DNA of 64,000 bases, from positions 3,658,001 through 3,722,000 of the forward strand of contig NZ_LDPY01000001.1 of assembly GCF_001038505.1 (NCBI RefSeq). The letters run 5' to 3'. A program made the translations under genes and the position numbers. This document shows, one piece after another, positions 46,599 to 55,871 of this stretch. Below the pieces are notes generated by a model that made no database searches, was not told where the DNA came from, and was given only the letters and a program-made list of their open reading frames with translations. The stretch comes from Puniceibacterium sp. IMCC21224. GTDB lineage: Bacteria; Pseudomonadota; Alphaproteobacteria; Rhodobacterales; Rhodobacteraceae. Position 1 is the stretch's first letter; every line of letters begins with the position of its first letter.

Positions 46599-47273
46599 AT
46601 GCGTATGCGCGACACGTTCATCAAGCCGATGCACCCCGAGGGCCGCAAGTTTGTCGGCATCTTCGCCGCGATCACCCTGGTGCTGTTTCTGATCTGGAAT
46701 CCGCTTGGCTGGATCGGGGTCGGCGCGACCGTTTGGTGTTACTATTTCTTCCGCGATCCCGAACGGGTGCCGCCCGCACGCCCCGGTCTGGTGATCAGCC
46801 CTGCGGATGGCATCGTGTCGCTGATCGAACCGGCCGTCCCACCCGCTGAACTAGGTCTGCCCGACGTGGCCCTGACCCGTGTCAGCGTGTTCATGAACGT
46901 CTTTAATTGTCACGTAAACCGGACGCCTGCACCGGGTGTGGTCACGGCCACCGCGTATCGCCCCGGTAAATTCCTCAACGCATCGCTCGACAAGGCGAGC
47001 GTGGACAACGAACGCATGAGCCTTGCGCTGACACTGGACGACGGGCGCAGCATCGCCTTTGTGCAGATCGCCGGGCTGGTTGCACGGCGCATCGTCTGCT
47101 TTACCAAACCCGGCGCGCGGCTGGGCGTCGGCGAACGCTTTGGCCTGATCCGATTTGGGTCGCGAGTGGATGTCTACCTGCCCGACGGCGTCGAACCGCT
47201 GGTTTCGATCGGCCAGACCATGGTCGCCGGTGAAACCGTCCTGGCCGATCTGACCCAGACGCAACCCGTATGA
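46599..47273 (+). CDS. psd: Phosphatidylserine decarboxylase proenzyme (archaeal-type, short)
   Basis: A 224-residue enzyme that makes phosphatidylethanolamine from phosphatidylserine. Two hydrophobic N-terminal stretches (19-50) anchor it to the membrane. FFRDPER, SPADGIV and [13 protein letters not shown] are family blocks, and the self-cleavage site is Gly187-Ser188 in RFGSRVD, where the Ser becomes the pyruvoyl cofactor. It precedes pssA with a 4-base ATGA overlap, so the two PE-synthesis enzymes are coupled. Confidence 0.95.
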   Translation: MRMRDTFIKPMHPEGRKFVGIFAAITLVLFLIWNPLGWIGVGATVWCYYFFRDPERVPPARPGLVISPADGIVSLIEPAVPPAELGLPDVALTRVSVFMNVFNCHVNRTPAPGVVTATAYRPGKFLNASLDKASVDNERMSLALTLDDGRSIAFVQIAGLVARRIVCFTKPGARLGVGERFGLIRFGSRVDVYLPDGVEPLVSIGQTMVAGETVLADLTQTQPV

Positions 47274-48028
47274 CTCAGCCCCCCGCCCCCAAGCCGATCC
47301 AGCGCAAGCCGCGCAGCGAATACGCGCTGATCCAACTGCTGCCCAACATGCTGACCGTCGCGGCGATCTGTGCCGGGCTGACCGCGATCCGCTTTGGCGT
47401 CCAGGGCAACTACCTGAATGCCGTGCAGCTGATCCTGCTGTCCTGTGTGTTGGACGGAATTGACGGGCGGCTGGCGCGCATTCTGCGGGCCGACAGTGCC
47501 ATGGGGGCCGAGCTGGACAGCCTGGCGGATTTCCTAAACTTTGGCGTCGCGCCGCCGCTGCTGATTTATTACTGGGCGTTGCAGGATGCGCCGCGACTGG
47601 GCTGGCTGTCGGTGCTGGTCTTTGCGGTCTGCTGTGTGGTGCGGCTGGCACGGTTCAACGTCTCGACCCATGCCGGCGACCCCAAGGACGTGGCCGCCTA
47701 TTTCACCGGCGTCCCTTCTCCTGCTGGTGCGATGTTGGTGATGCTGCCGATGTATCTGAGCTTTGCCTTTGACGACGCCCAGCTGCTGCCGGATCTGGTG
47801 CTGTGTCTTTATATGGCGGGGATCGGGCTGTTGCTGATCAGCCGCATCCCGACCTGGTCGTTCAAAACGACCAAGGTATCGCGCGAGAACGTGAAATATT
47901 TCCTCGTGGCCTTTGCCTTTGTCGCGGCGGCATTGATGAACTATGCATGGCTTACGCTGATCGCCCTGTGCCTGGGCTATGTCGCGACGGTGGTTTGGGC
48001 CCTGGTGACGCAGCCCCGCAAGGGCTGA
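47270..48028 (+). CDS. pssA: CDP-diacylglycerol-serine O-phosphatidyltransferase
   Basis: A 252-residue integral-membrane enzyme with about seven hydrophobic segments. The CDP-alcohol phosphotransferase motif D-G-x2-A-R-x8-G-x3-D-x3-D reads [18 protein letters not shown]...AELDSLAD near 61-87. It forms phosphatidylserine, the substrate of the psd product upstream. Start and upstream stop overlap. Confidence 0.96.
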   Translation: MTQPPAPKPIQRKPRSEYALIQLLPNMLTVAAICAGLTAIRFGVQGNYLNAVQLILLSCVLDGIDGRLARILRADSAMGAELDSLADFLNFGVAPPLLIYYWALQDAPRLGWLSVLVFAVCCVVRLARFNVSTHAGDPKDVAAYFTGVPSPAGAMLVMLPMYLSFAFDDAQLLPDLVLCLYMAGIGLLLISRIPTWSFKTTKVSRENVKYFLVAFAFVAAALMNYAWLTLIALCLGYVATVVWALVTQPRKG

Positions 48029-48084
48029 GCGCCGCCCAGTTACGACCGCTGGACCCCGGGCGCAGCGCATCCTAACGTGGTGTC

Positions 48085-49026
48085 ATGCTGCGCTATGCCC
48101 TCACGCGATTTGGTTCTTTGGCGATCAGTCTGCTGATCGCATCTCTGGTCATTTTTCTGGTGGTCGAGGTCGCCCCCGGTGATCCCGCCAGCTATATGCT
48201 GGGGCTGAATGCACAGCCCGATACGCTGGCATCCCTGCGTGCCGAGCTAGGCCTGGATGTGCCCAAGATTCAGCGCTACCTCAACTGGGTTGGCGGCATG
48301 GCATCGGGGGATTTTGGCACCTCTTACACCTATCGCACACCGGTTGCACAGATGATCGCAGACCGGCTGTGGGTGTCGCTGCCGCTGGCGCTCTATGCAC
48401 TGGGTCTGTCGGTGCTGCTGGCGTTCCCCGCCGGGCTGTTTGCCGCCGCCCGGCGTGGTCATACTGGAGATGTCGCGGTAATGTCTGCCACGCAGCTGGG
48501 TATCGCGCTGCCGAATTTCTGGTTCGCCATGCTGTTGGTGCTGCTATTCGCGATCAAGCTGCGCTGGTTCAGCGCGGGTGGTTTTCCCGGCTGGAGCAAC
48601 CCGGCACTGGCGATGAAATCCCTGACCCTGCCCGCGATTGCGCTGGCCCTGCCGCAAGCGGCGATCCTGACCCGTGTGTTGCGGTCAGCCCTGCTCGACA
48701 CCCTGGCCGAGGATTACATCCGCTCCGCCCGCGCCAAGGGCCTGTCACGGCGTCAGGCGCTTTGGCGTCATGCGTTGCGCAATGCGTTGATCCCGGTTCT
48801 GACCATCATCGGGCTGCAATTTTCGTTTCTGCTGGCCGGGGCGATCATCATCGAACAGGTGTTCTTTCTGCCCGGCCTCGGACGGCTGATCTTTCAGTCC
48901 ATCGGCCAGCGCGATCTGATCGTGGTGGAATCGGTCGTCATGCTGCTGGTGTTTGCCGTGATCCTCGTCAATTTCATTGTCGATCTGGCCTATGCCGCCG
49001 TAGATCCAAGGCTGCGGGCGCGATGA
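48085..49026 (+). CDS. Dipeptide/oligopeptide ABC transporter permease (DppB-like)
   Basis: A 313-residue permease with six membrane helices. N-terminal MLRYALTRFGSLAISLLIASLVIF, the GDPASYMLGLNA loop, and the EAA loop RSARAKGLSRRQALWRHALRNALIPVLT near 210-238 identify the DppB/OppB family. It opens a gene block with the second permease, a double ATPase, an SDR and a peptidase. Its stop overlaps the next start (ATGA). Confidence 0.93.
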   Translation: MLRYALTRFGSLAISLLIASLVIFLVVEVAPGDPASYMLGLNAQPDTLASLRAELGLDVPKIQRYLNWVGGMASGDFGTSYTYRTPVAQMIADRLWVSLPLALYALGLSVLLAFPAGLFAAARRGHTGDVAVMSATQLGIALPNFWFAMLLVLLFAIKLRWFSAGGFPGWSNPALAMKSLTLPAIALALPQAAILTRVLRSALLDTLAEDYIRSARAKGLSRRQALWRHALRNALIPVLTIIGLQFSFLLAGAIIIEQVFFLPGLGRLIFQSIGQRDLIVVESVVMLLVFAVILVNFIVDLAYAAVDPRLRAR

Positions 49027-49840
49027 CACAGCGCAGCCTGCTGATCGGCACGGCGCTCACCACGCTGTTCCTAGTGGCGGCGCTGCTGTCGCTGATCTGG
49101 ACGCCGTATGACGCCACAGCCATTCACATCCCGTCGCGCCTGCGCACGCCAGATGCGGCGCACTGGCTGGGCACCGACCACTTTGGCCGCGATATCCTGA
49201 GCATGATCATGGTGGGCGCGCGCACCTCGATCTCGGTCGCGCTGGTGGCTGTCGGTATCGGCATGGGCCTTGGTGTGCCATTGGGGCTGGCTGCTGCCGC
49301 TCGCTCTGGTGGCTGGCTGGACGAGGTTATCATGCGCGGCAACGATCTGATCTTTGCCTTTCCCAGCCTTGTCATCGCAATCCTGATCACCGCTGTCTTT
49401 GGCCCCGGTGCTGTGAACGCGATCATCGCCATTGGTATTTTCAACATTCCGGTCTTTGCCCGACTGACCCGTGGCGGGGCGCTGTCGCTCTGGCAGCGCG
49501 ACTTTGTCCTCGCCGCGCGGGTGGCCGGCAAAACCGCTGCCCGCATCAGTGCCGAACATATTCTGCCCAACCTCGCCAATCTGCTGATCGTGCAGGGGAC
49601 CATACAGTTCAGCCTTGGCATTCTGGCCGAGGCGGGGTTGTCCTATGTCGGTCTGGGCGCGCAACCCCGACCCCGTCCTGGGGGCGGATGCTGGCCGATG
49701 CGCAGACCATGGTGTCGATCGCGCCGCATGTGGCGATCGTGCCCGGCATGGCCATTGTTCTGCTGGTTCTGGGGCTGAACCTGATGGGTGACGGACTGCG
49801 TGACCGGTTGGACCCTAGACTACAGGTGGTGCGGACATGA
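49023..49840 (+). pseudogene. Dipeptide/oligopeptide ABC transporter permease (DppC-like), frameshifted
   Basis: The frame is good from MTQRSLLIGTALTTLF through HWLGTDHFGRDILSM and the EAA loop (ARVAGKTAARISAEHILPNLANLLI) to LSYVGLGAQP near residue 215. There one C is missing from a run (CCCC at 49665-49668 where CCCCC restores the family sequence PTPSWGRMLADAQTMVSIAPHVA). In the restored frame the gene continues with AIVPGMAIVLLVLGLNLMGD and DGLRDRLDPRLQV to the TGA at 49838-49840, which overlaps the next ATG. This is either a real loss or a homopolymer sequencing error. Confidence 0.85.
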
Positions 49841-51465
49841 GCCTGTTGTCGATCCGCAACCTGTCGATGGGCATCCACAACCGCCCGATCCTGAGTGACA
49901 TATCGCTGGATATCGCAGCCGGAGAGATCGTCGCCCTGACCGGTGAATCCGGGTCGGGGAAATCCATGACCGCGCTGGCCACCATGGGCCTGCTTCCCGA
50001 TGGGGTCAGGGCCACCGGCCAGATCCTGTTGAACGGCACCGACCTGCTGACACGGACCGAGCGGCAGCTGTGCGCCCTGCGCGGCGATGCGCTGTCCATG
50101 GTATTCCAGGAACCGATGACAGCGCTCAACCCGGTACAGACCATCGGCGCTCAGGTCTCCGAAGCCTTGCGGCTGCCACGCGGCGGCGCGGTGGCGATGC
50201 CTCGTGCGCAGGTGCGGGCCCGGACACGCGAAACCCTCGAACGGGTCGGCCTGCCTGCGGATCGCGTGCCCCCCAACCGCTATCCGCACCAACTCAGCGG
50301 CGGTCAGCGCCAGCGCGTTGTCATCGCCATGGCTATCGCCCGCCGCCCGGCCCTGCTGATCGCGGACGAGCCGACCACCGCGCTGGACGTGACGACACAG
50401 GCGCAAATCCTGGATCTGCTGCGCGATCTTGTCCGCGAATACGACATGGGCCTGATGATGATCACCCATGATCTGGCTGTGGTCAGCGACATGGCCGACC
50501 GGCTTGTGGTGATGCAGAACGGCGCAATCGTCGAACAGGGGCCGACGCTCCAGGTCTTTGCCCAGATGCGCCACCCCTATACCCGCGCGCTGTTTGCCGC
50601 CTCGGGTCACCAGGCGACCCTAACGCCGGTGCGGGACAACGCGCCTCTGCTAGAGGTCCGCAATGTCACCCGCAGTTACCCGCTGCCGCGCCCGTCACTG
50701 TTTGCCCGACGGCCCCTGTTTCACGCGGTCAACAATGTCAGCTTTGACATCCGCCGTGGTGAACGGCTTGGCCTTGTCGGAGAAAGCGGCTGCGGCAAAT
50801 CCACCCTCGCCCGCGCGCTGCTGGGGTTAGAGCCGATTGTGTCCGGCAGCATCACCCTGGGCGGGGTGCCGATCATTGCCGCTGATCACACCAACCGCGC
50901 TGTTCGGCGTCGAATGCAGGTGGTGTTTCAGGATCCCTTTACCTCGTTCAACCCGCGCCACAAAGTCGCGCGGCTGATCACCGAGCCATTTCACCTGCTC
51001 GATACACCACCCACGGGTGCCGCCCGCGACGCCGCCGTGGCCGAGGCGCTGAGGGCTGTCGGCCTTAGCCCGTCGGATGCCGGGAAATATATCCACGCCT
51101 TTTCGGGGGGGCAGCGGCAACGCATTGCCATCGCCCGGGCGCTGATCACCCGCCCCGACCTGATACTGTTTGACGAGGCCGTCTCGGCCCTCGATGTGCG
51201 GGTGCGGGCGCAGATCCTTGACCTGCTGGCCAATCTGTCCCGCCGCTACGGGCTGACATATCTGTTCATCAGCCATGACCTGTCAGTGGTGCGCGGCATC
51301 ACCGACCGCGTGATGGTGATGCAAGCCGGCGAGATCGTCGAACATGGCCCGACCGAGCAGGTCTTTGACGCGCCGCAACATCCTTACACCCAGCGCCTGA
51401 TTACTGCCGCCCCGCGCCTGCCTGATCTGACGCAAGATACAGGCGTTGCCCTGACCAAACCATGA
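49837..51465 (+). CDS. Dipeptide ABC transporter ATP-binding protein, fused DppD-DppF type
   Basis: A 542-residue protein with two complete ATPases. The first has Walker A GESGSGKS near 40-47, signature [16 protein letters not shown] and Walker [14 protein letters not shown]. The second has Walker A GESGCGKS near 312-319, signature [15 protein letters not shown] and Walker [14 protein letters not shown]. Oligopeptide-type C-terminal motifs ([15 protein letters not shown]) are present after each. It energises the DppB/C-like pore. No binding protein gene follows, which is unusual. Confidence 0.95.
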   Translation: MSLLSIRNLSMGIHNRPILSDISLDIAAGEIVALTGESGSGKSMTALATMGLLPDGVRATGQILLNGTDLLTRTERQLCALRGDALSMVFQEPMTALNPVQTIGAQVSEALRLPRGGAVAMPRAQVRARTRETLERVGLPADRVPPNRYPHQLSGGQRQRVVIAMAIARRPALLIADEPTTALDVTTQAQILDLLRDLVREYDMGLMMITHDLAVVSDMADRLVVMQNGAIVEQGPTLQVFAQMRHPYTRALFAASGHQATLTPVRDNAPLLEVRNVTRSYPLPRPSLFARRPLFHAVNNVSFDIRRGERLGLVGESGCGKSTLARALLGLEPIVSGSITLGGVPIIAADHTNRAVRRRMQVVFQDPFTSFNPRHKVARLITEPFHLLDTPPTGAARDAAVAEALRAVGLSPSDAGKYIHAFSGGQRQRIAIARALITRPDLILFDEAVSALDVRVRAQILDLLANLSRRYGLTYLFISHDLSVVRGITDRVMVMQAGEIVEHGPTEQVFDAPQHPYTQRLITAAPRLPDLTQDTGVALTKP

Positions 51466-51493
51466 CAGCCCATCGAACAAAACGGAGAACATC

Positions 51494-52234
51494 ATGAGAT
51501 TACACGGCAAAACCGCCATCGTCACCGGCGCCGGCTCTGGGTTTGGTGCTGGCATCGCCCGACGGTTTCGCGCCGAAGGGGCCGAGGTGATCGTCGCAGA
51601 CATCAATGCCGACGCCGCTCGCGCTGTCGCGGACGACTGCGGCGGCACTGCGCAGACGGTCGACGTGGCAAATGGAGACAGCGTAGCCGAGATGATCGAC
51701 GCCGCGATCCGCACCATGGGTCACGTCGACATCCTTGTAAACAACGCCGGGATCACCCATCTGCCCAGCCTGATGGAGGACGTGTCCGAAGACGACTTTG
51801 ACCGCGTCTTTGCGGTCAACTGCAAATCGGTCTACCTGACCGCCCGCGCCCTGCTGCCACATCTGAAACATCGCGGCACCGGCGCAATCCTTAACATCGC
51901 TTCAACCGCTGGCGTGTCGCCCCGCCCCAAACTCAACTGGTACAATGCCTCAAAGGGCTGGATGATCACCGCCACCCGCGCAATGGCGGTGGAACTCGCG
52001 CCGATGGGCATCCGGGTCAATGCACTGAACCCGGTGGCGGGTGAAACGCCCCTGCTCAAAAGCTTTCTGGGTGAGGATACCCCGGAAATGCGCGCCAAAT
52101 TCCTGTCCACGATCCCGCTGGGCCGCTTTTCCACCCCCGAGGATCTGGCCAATGCCGCGCTTTATCTTTGCTCGGACGAGGCAAGCATGGTCACTGGCGT
52201 TTGCATGGAGGTCGATGGCGGCCGCTGTATCTGA
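51494..52234 (+). CDS. Short-chain dehydrogenase/reductase (classical SDR)
   Basis: A 246-residue SDR. The nucleotide motif TGAGSGFGAGIA lies near 11-22, NNAG near 83-86, catalytic Ser in NIASTAG, Tyr-Lys in WYNASKGW (YxxxK), and the EVDGGRCI end is typical. D35 region ADINADAA points to NAD(H). It likely oxidises or reduces a hydroxy or keto group of a transported compound. A GGAGAACATC ribosome site precedes the ATG, 28 bp after the double ATPase gene. Confidence 0.93.
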   Translation: MRLHGKTAIVTGAGSGFGAGIARRFRAEGAEVIVADINADAARAVADDCGGTAQTVDVANGDSVAEMIDAAIRTMGHVDILVNNAGITHLPSLMEDVSEDDFDRVFAVNCKSVYLTARALLPHLKHRGTGAILNIASTAGVSPRPKLNWYNASKGWMITATRAMAVELAPMGIRVNALNPVAGETPLLKSFLGEDTPEMRAKFLSTIPLGRFSTPEDLANAALYLCSDEASMVTGVCMEVDGGRCI

Positions 52235-52290
52235 CACCTCGCGCTGTACCATCGCGACCAACCACCACAGCACAGAAAGGACAGGTTCCA

Positions 52291-53298
52291 ATGCAGCCCG
52301 GCCCGCTGAACCTCATCACCGATGTCACCGGCCTGCGGGTCGGCAATGCGCAGGACGGCGCGCTGAAATCCGGAACCACGGTACTGACGGCAGATGCGCC
52401 GTTTGCCTGTTCCTATGCCGTTCAAGGGGGCGCACCCGGCACCCGCGAAACCGATTTGCTAGAGCCCGACAAATCCGCGCCGGGGGTGGATGCGCTGGTC
52501 CTCTCTGGTGGCAGCGCCTTTGGTCTCGCGGCGGCGCAGGGCGTGATGGACGCGCTGCACGCTGCGGGGCGCGGGTTCCCCGTGCTTAGCGCCCGTGTGC
52601 CGCTGGTCCCGGCGGCGATCCTGTTCGATCTGCTCAACGGTGGACAAAAGGACTGGGCCGCCAACCCGTATCCCGCGCTGGGACAGACCGCGCTGGCTGC
52701 GGCGGACATCCGGTTCGCCCTCGGCTCTGCCGGGGCGGGAATCGGAGCGCAGACCGCACAACATAAGGGTGGGCTTGGCTCGGCCTCACTGGTGTTGGAA
52801 GGGGGCATCACCGTCGGCGCGCTGGTGGCGGTAAACCCGCTGGGCAGCGTCACCACCCCGTCGGGTCGGCATTTCTGGGCGGCGCCTTTCGAAGTAGCGT
52901 CTGAATATGGCGGGCTTGGCCCCGATCCAGCCGTCGGGCTTCAGCCTCTGCCCAACAGCCGGAAATCCGCCGCCATGGCGGCGCAGGGCAACACCACAAT
53001 TGCCATTGTCGCAACCAACGCCGCACTCGACAAGGCGCAGCTGAGACGGCTGGCGGTGGCGGCGCATGACGGCATGGCCCGGGCCATCGTGCCCGCACAT
53101 ACCCCCCACGACGGGGATCTGATCTTTGCCCTCTCGACAGCCGCGACGCCACTGATCGACCCGATGCTGCAACTAACGACAATCGGTCACGCCGCCGCGC
53201 TGTGCCTGTCCCGCGCCATAGCCCGCGCGGTGTGGCATGCGTCGCCAGAACCCGGCGACACGCTGCCCTGCCTGCGCGACACGCTGGCTGCGCGGTGA
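52291..53298 (+). CDS. P1-family (DmpA/BapA-like) aminopeptidase
   Basis: A 335-residue self-processing N-terminal-nucleophile peptidase. VTGLRVGNAQD opens the family fold, then VLSGGSAFGLAAAQGVMDAL and the nucleophile segment GNTTIAIVATNA near 231-242, where the Thr after GN would become the new N-terminus. Members cleave beta-amino acids or D-amino acids from peptides. Adjacent to a dipeptide transporter and an SDR, it may process imported peptides with unusual residues. Start ATG 52291 follows AAAGGACAG. Confidence 0.9.
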   Translation: MQPGPLNLITDVTGLRVGNAQDGALKSGTTVLTADAPFACSYAVQGGAPGTRETDLLEPDKSAPGVDALVLSGGSAFGLAAAQGVMDALHAAGRGFPVLSARVPLVPAAILFDLLNGGQKDWAANPYPALGQTALAAADIRFALGSAGAGIGAQTAQHKGGLGSASLVLEGGITVGALVAVNPLGSVTTPSGRHFWAAPFEVASEYGGLGPDPAVGLQPLPNSRKSAAMAAQGNTTIAIVATNAALDKAQLRRLAVAAHDGMARAIVPAHTPHDGDLIFALSTAATPLIDPMLQLTTIGHAAALCLSRAIARAVWHASPEPGDTLPCLRDTLAAR

Positions 53299-53403
53299 TC
53301 TCTGAGAGGGTCGGCGGGGATTGTTGGTGCCGCGAGCGTCCTTACAACAGCAAGGGCCCGTACCAGTCGCGCGACACACCGAACAACGACGGAGTGGCGT
53401 TGG

Positions 53404-54201
53404 CTACCTCAGGATCGGGGGTTTGTCGGGGTTCATGCCGGGGGCGGTCGCAGTCACTCTCTCGGGTCCGGTCGCCTCGGGTAGGTCAAAGCGCAGCCCG
53501 ACGCGCGCCAAACGTGCGGTCAGTGGATCGCTATCCGCCAGAAATACCACATCCAGCGCACCGGCCTCGATGCCCGAAAACACCAGCGCCTCGTTGATGG
53601 CGCGGGCCAGCGCCGGTTCGGCACCCGATTTGGTTCCGGTGAGGCCAAGTAGATGACCCCGGCTGTCGTCGTCATACGTCACAGCCACCAGATAGGCTTT
53701 GCGCGCCAGTCCCGCCGCGAGTCCCAGTTTGGTATCGAGCGCGCCAAGCAGCGCCTCGGGCAGGCCCGCGCCGGGGGCACCGACCTCGACCGGGCGGGCT
53801 TCGGCCTCTTGCGGGGTGTGACCAAGGGTCTGCGCCAGCCAGGTCACCGCCTCGGGCGGGATCAGAATCGACGACGGGGCCACGTCCAGGTTGACGCCCA
53901 GGCCAATTGTCTGACCGGCCAGCATCCCGGCGATGGTCCGACCAGGCAAGGCGGCATAGGGCGACGCCTGTCCGGTAAAGCGGGTCAGGCGCTCTTCGCG
54001 GTCAAATACCAGCACAAAGCGGCTGTCAGGCAGCTCGAACAGCTCAGGCGTGATCTGATCGCCATCAGCCTCGTCCTGCAACAGCAGGAAAAGTTCGGAA
54101 TCCGTCAGCCTCTCGTAAAACCGCAGGCGGGCGGCCTCGTCACCTGGCGCGGCCTCCATCGCGGCATGGGCCCTGTCCAGCGGCGTGATCTCATCAGTCA
54201 T
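53404..54201 (-). CDS. SseB-family protein
   Basis: A 265-residue protein whose first 130 residues match the SseB N-terminal domain (DSELFLLLQDEADGDQITPELFEL, VLVFDREERLTRF, YAALPGRTIAGMLAG, GLGVNLD). The rest forms a second alpha/beta part. SseB was first described as a serine-sensitivity enhancer; its molecular role is unclear. It is downstream of the kinase gene by 179 bp and may or may not be part of the Ter locus. Confidence 0.85.
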   Translation of the reverse strand: MTDEITPLDRAHAAMEAAPGDEAARLRFYERLTDSELFLLLQDEADGDQITPELFELPDSRFVLVFDREERLTRFTGQASPYAALPGRTIAGMLAGQTIGLGVNLDVAPSSILIPPEAVTWLAQTLGHTPQEAEARPVEVGAPGAGLPEALLGALDTKLGLAAGLARKAYLVAVTYDDDSRGHLLGLTGTKSGAEPALARAINEALVFSGIEAGALDVVFLADSDPLTARLARVGLRFDLPEATGPERVTATAPGMNPDKPPILR

Positions 54202-54380
54202 TCAGCACCTCCTTGGTTCTGGCGCGCAAGATCGGCAGCCGATCGACCGCGCACCAGCGATGTTTCCTGATCCCTGCGGTATTGCGCCAGGGCAATCGCG
54301 GCAAGGGGGGCAGATGGTCGCGCCAGCCCCGCACGAGGGCCATCATGCCCACAGTGCGGACGTGCCTGCCCGAACCCGAC

Positions 54381-55871
54381 CTAAGCGCCCGCCATCTGAA
54401 CCTGAATCAGCCGCCCACCCTCTTGCGGCGATAACAGAATCTGTGTTCCGTTCTCAAGCTTCACAGATCCGCCAATGGCAACGTCCTGCCCAGTCGAGAC
54501 ATTCTTCATACCGGGCATCTTTTCGTTGACCAAAAACCAGTTCCCCTCGTGCAGCTGGAAATAGCCGACCCGTTTTTTCAAAGCCGGATCAAGATGTTCG
54601 TTCGGAAACACCTTGCGGTTCACATGCCACTCAAAAAGCGACTGCCCATCCCAGACCATGACGCGATGGTTGTCGGGGTGAAAGCTGCCTTTGGTCCGGC
54701 TGGAGTAGAGATTGAGCACTGGCAACTTGCCACGATAGGGCGTGCCGCAATGGGGACAAACCGGCGCACGCGTGTTGTCAAAAACAAACCAACCCATTTC
54801 ACAGGGTGCCGAACAAGGCTGGATCATGTCCAGCGTGCGCACCAGCGCATTCTCCCACTCCGCAGGCGACGGGCGCTTGCCCGGGTTGTGCAGCCCCTCG
54901 ATGAAAGCGCGATCAAAAAGTTCCTTTAACAGCGGTCCGGCCATGCTGTAGGGCCGCGCGACCGGATCCCCCCAGGGCAGCGACTGCGGGCGCAGATCGT
55001 CCGGGCGCACACGGTTGCTGGCATCAGTGGGGTGTTCAACAAACAGCGCCTGTTCGCCCATGCCCAACTCTTCGTCGCGGGTTGGATCGGCATCAAATAC
55101 CTTGCGCCCCCGCAGCGGGTGTCGAAAGAACAGATACATGTAAATCAGCACCGCAAGTGCATGACGGTCGGTTGTTCTGGACGGCAGCACACGGGCCTTA
55201 TCGTCCTTGGACAGATTCTGAGTGGCGATCACCTCTGGCGCAATAAAATCCGGCGTACCTGCGACGTCGGGCGGGAATTTGCCCGGCACGACTAGGCCGT
55301 CGATGTCGATCAGGCACGCCTTGCCTCGCGTGGGATCCACCAGCACGTTCTTGTAGCTCAGATCGGAATGCGCCAGCCCGGCCATGTGCAGCCTGCGCAC
55401 TGCGCGCGAAATCGACAGGCAGATTTGCAGATGCGTCAGCCAGTTGCCCTTTTCGCGCGTATCCAGAAATTTCTCGCGGTTCGAGGCAGAGGCAAACCAT
55501 TTGCCCTCTTTGTCCTTGCCCCGGATGTTTAGCATGTCGTCATTCTTTGAACCGAATTCAAAGAAGAAATGCGACGCGTAAAATGGCACGACGACGCCAA
55601 TACGGCCGTCGTGCTGAACGGTATCAACCGGCCAGCAGAAATAATCCTTCCAGAAGTCGCCACCGTCCTTGTCGAACAGATTGCTACGGTAGCGGGTGGT
55701 AATTTCGCGCAGGCGCTCCTTTAGCGCTGCGTCAGGGGCATCCCTGAAAAAGCCCACCACATACGTCTTGTCGGTGCTGACATATATGTCCTTCATCGCG
55801 CCAGAGGCGATGACCTCGTCGACAAAGGACACGGGCTGACCGGTGTCGGACGTCAGGCTGACCACATTCAT
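54381..55871 (-). CDS. Atypical protein kinase of the TerY-P type, with zinc ribbon and FHA-like tail
   Basis: A 496-residue kinase. The N-lobe has VIASGAMKDIYVSTDKTYVVGFFRD (a degenerate glycine loop); I cannot point to a clear VAIK lysine. The catalytic loop is HSDLSYKNVLVD (HxDxxxxN without the R of HRD), and DFG is replaced by DIDG. GTPDFIAPE follows. After the kinase domain (about 1-340) comes a Cys4 zinc ribbon (C..C and CPHCGTPYRGK near 360-385). The last 110 residues (GYFQLHEGNWFLVNE ... KLENGTQILLS) look like an FHA beta-sandwich. It pairs with the PP2C gene through an ATGA overlap. Known as a member of TerY-P triads. Confidence 0.88.
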   Translation of the reverse strand: MNVVSLTSDTGQPVSFVDEVIASGAMKDIYVSTDKTYVVGFFRDAPDAALKERLREITTRYRSNLFDKDGGDFWKDYFCWPVDTVQHDGRIGVVVPFYASHFFFEFGSKNDDMLNIRGKDKEGKWFASASNREKFLDTREKGNWLTHLQICLSISRAVRRLHMAGLAHSDLSYKNVLVDPTRGKACLIDIDGLVVPGKFPPDVAGTPDFIAPEVIATQNLSKDDKARVLPSRTTDRHALAVLIYMYLFFRHPLRGRKVFDADPTRDEELGMGEQALFVEHPTDASNRVRPDDLRPQSLPWGDPVARPYSMAGPLLKELFDRAFIEGLHNPGKRPSPAEWENALVRTLDMIQPCSAPCEMGWFVFDNTRAPVCPHCGTPYRGKLPVLNLYSSRTKGSFHPDNHRVMVWDGQSLFEWHVNRKVFPNEHLDPALKKRVGYFQLHEGNWFLVNEKMPGMKNVSTGQDVAIGGSVKLENGTQILLSPQEGGRLIQVQMAGA

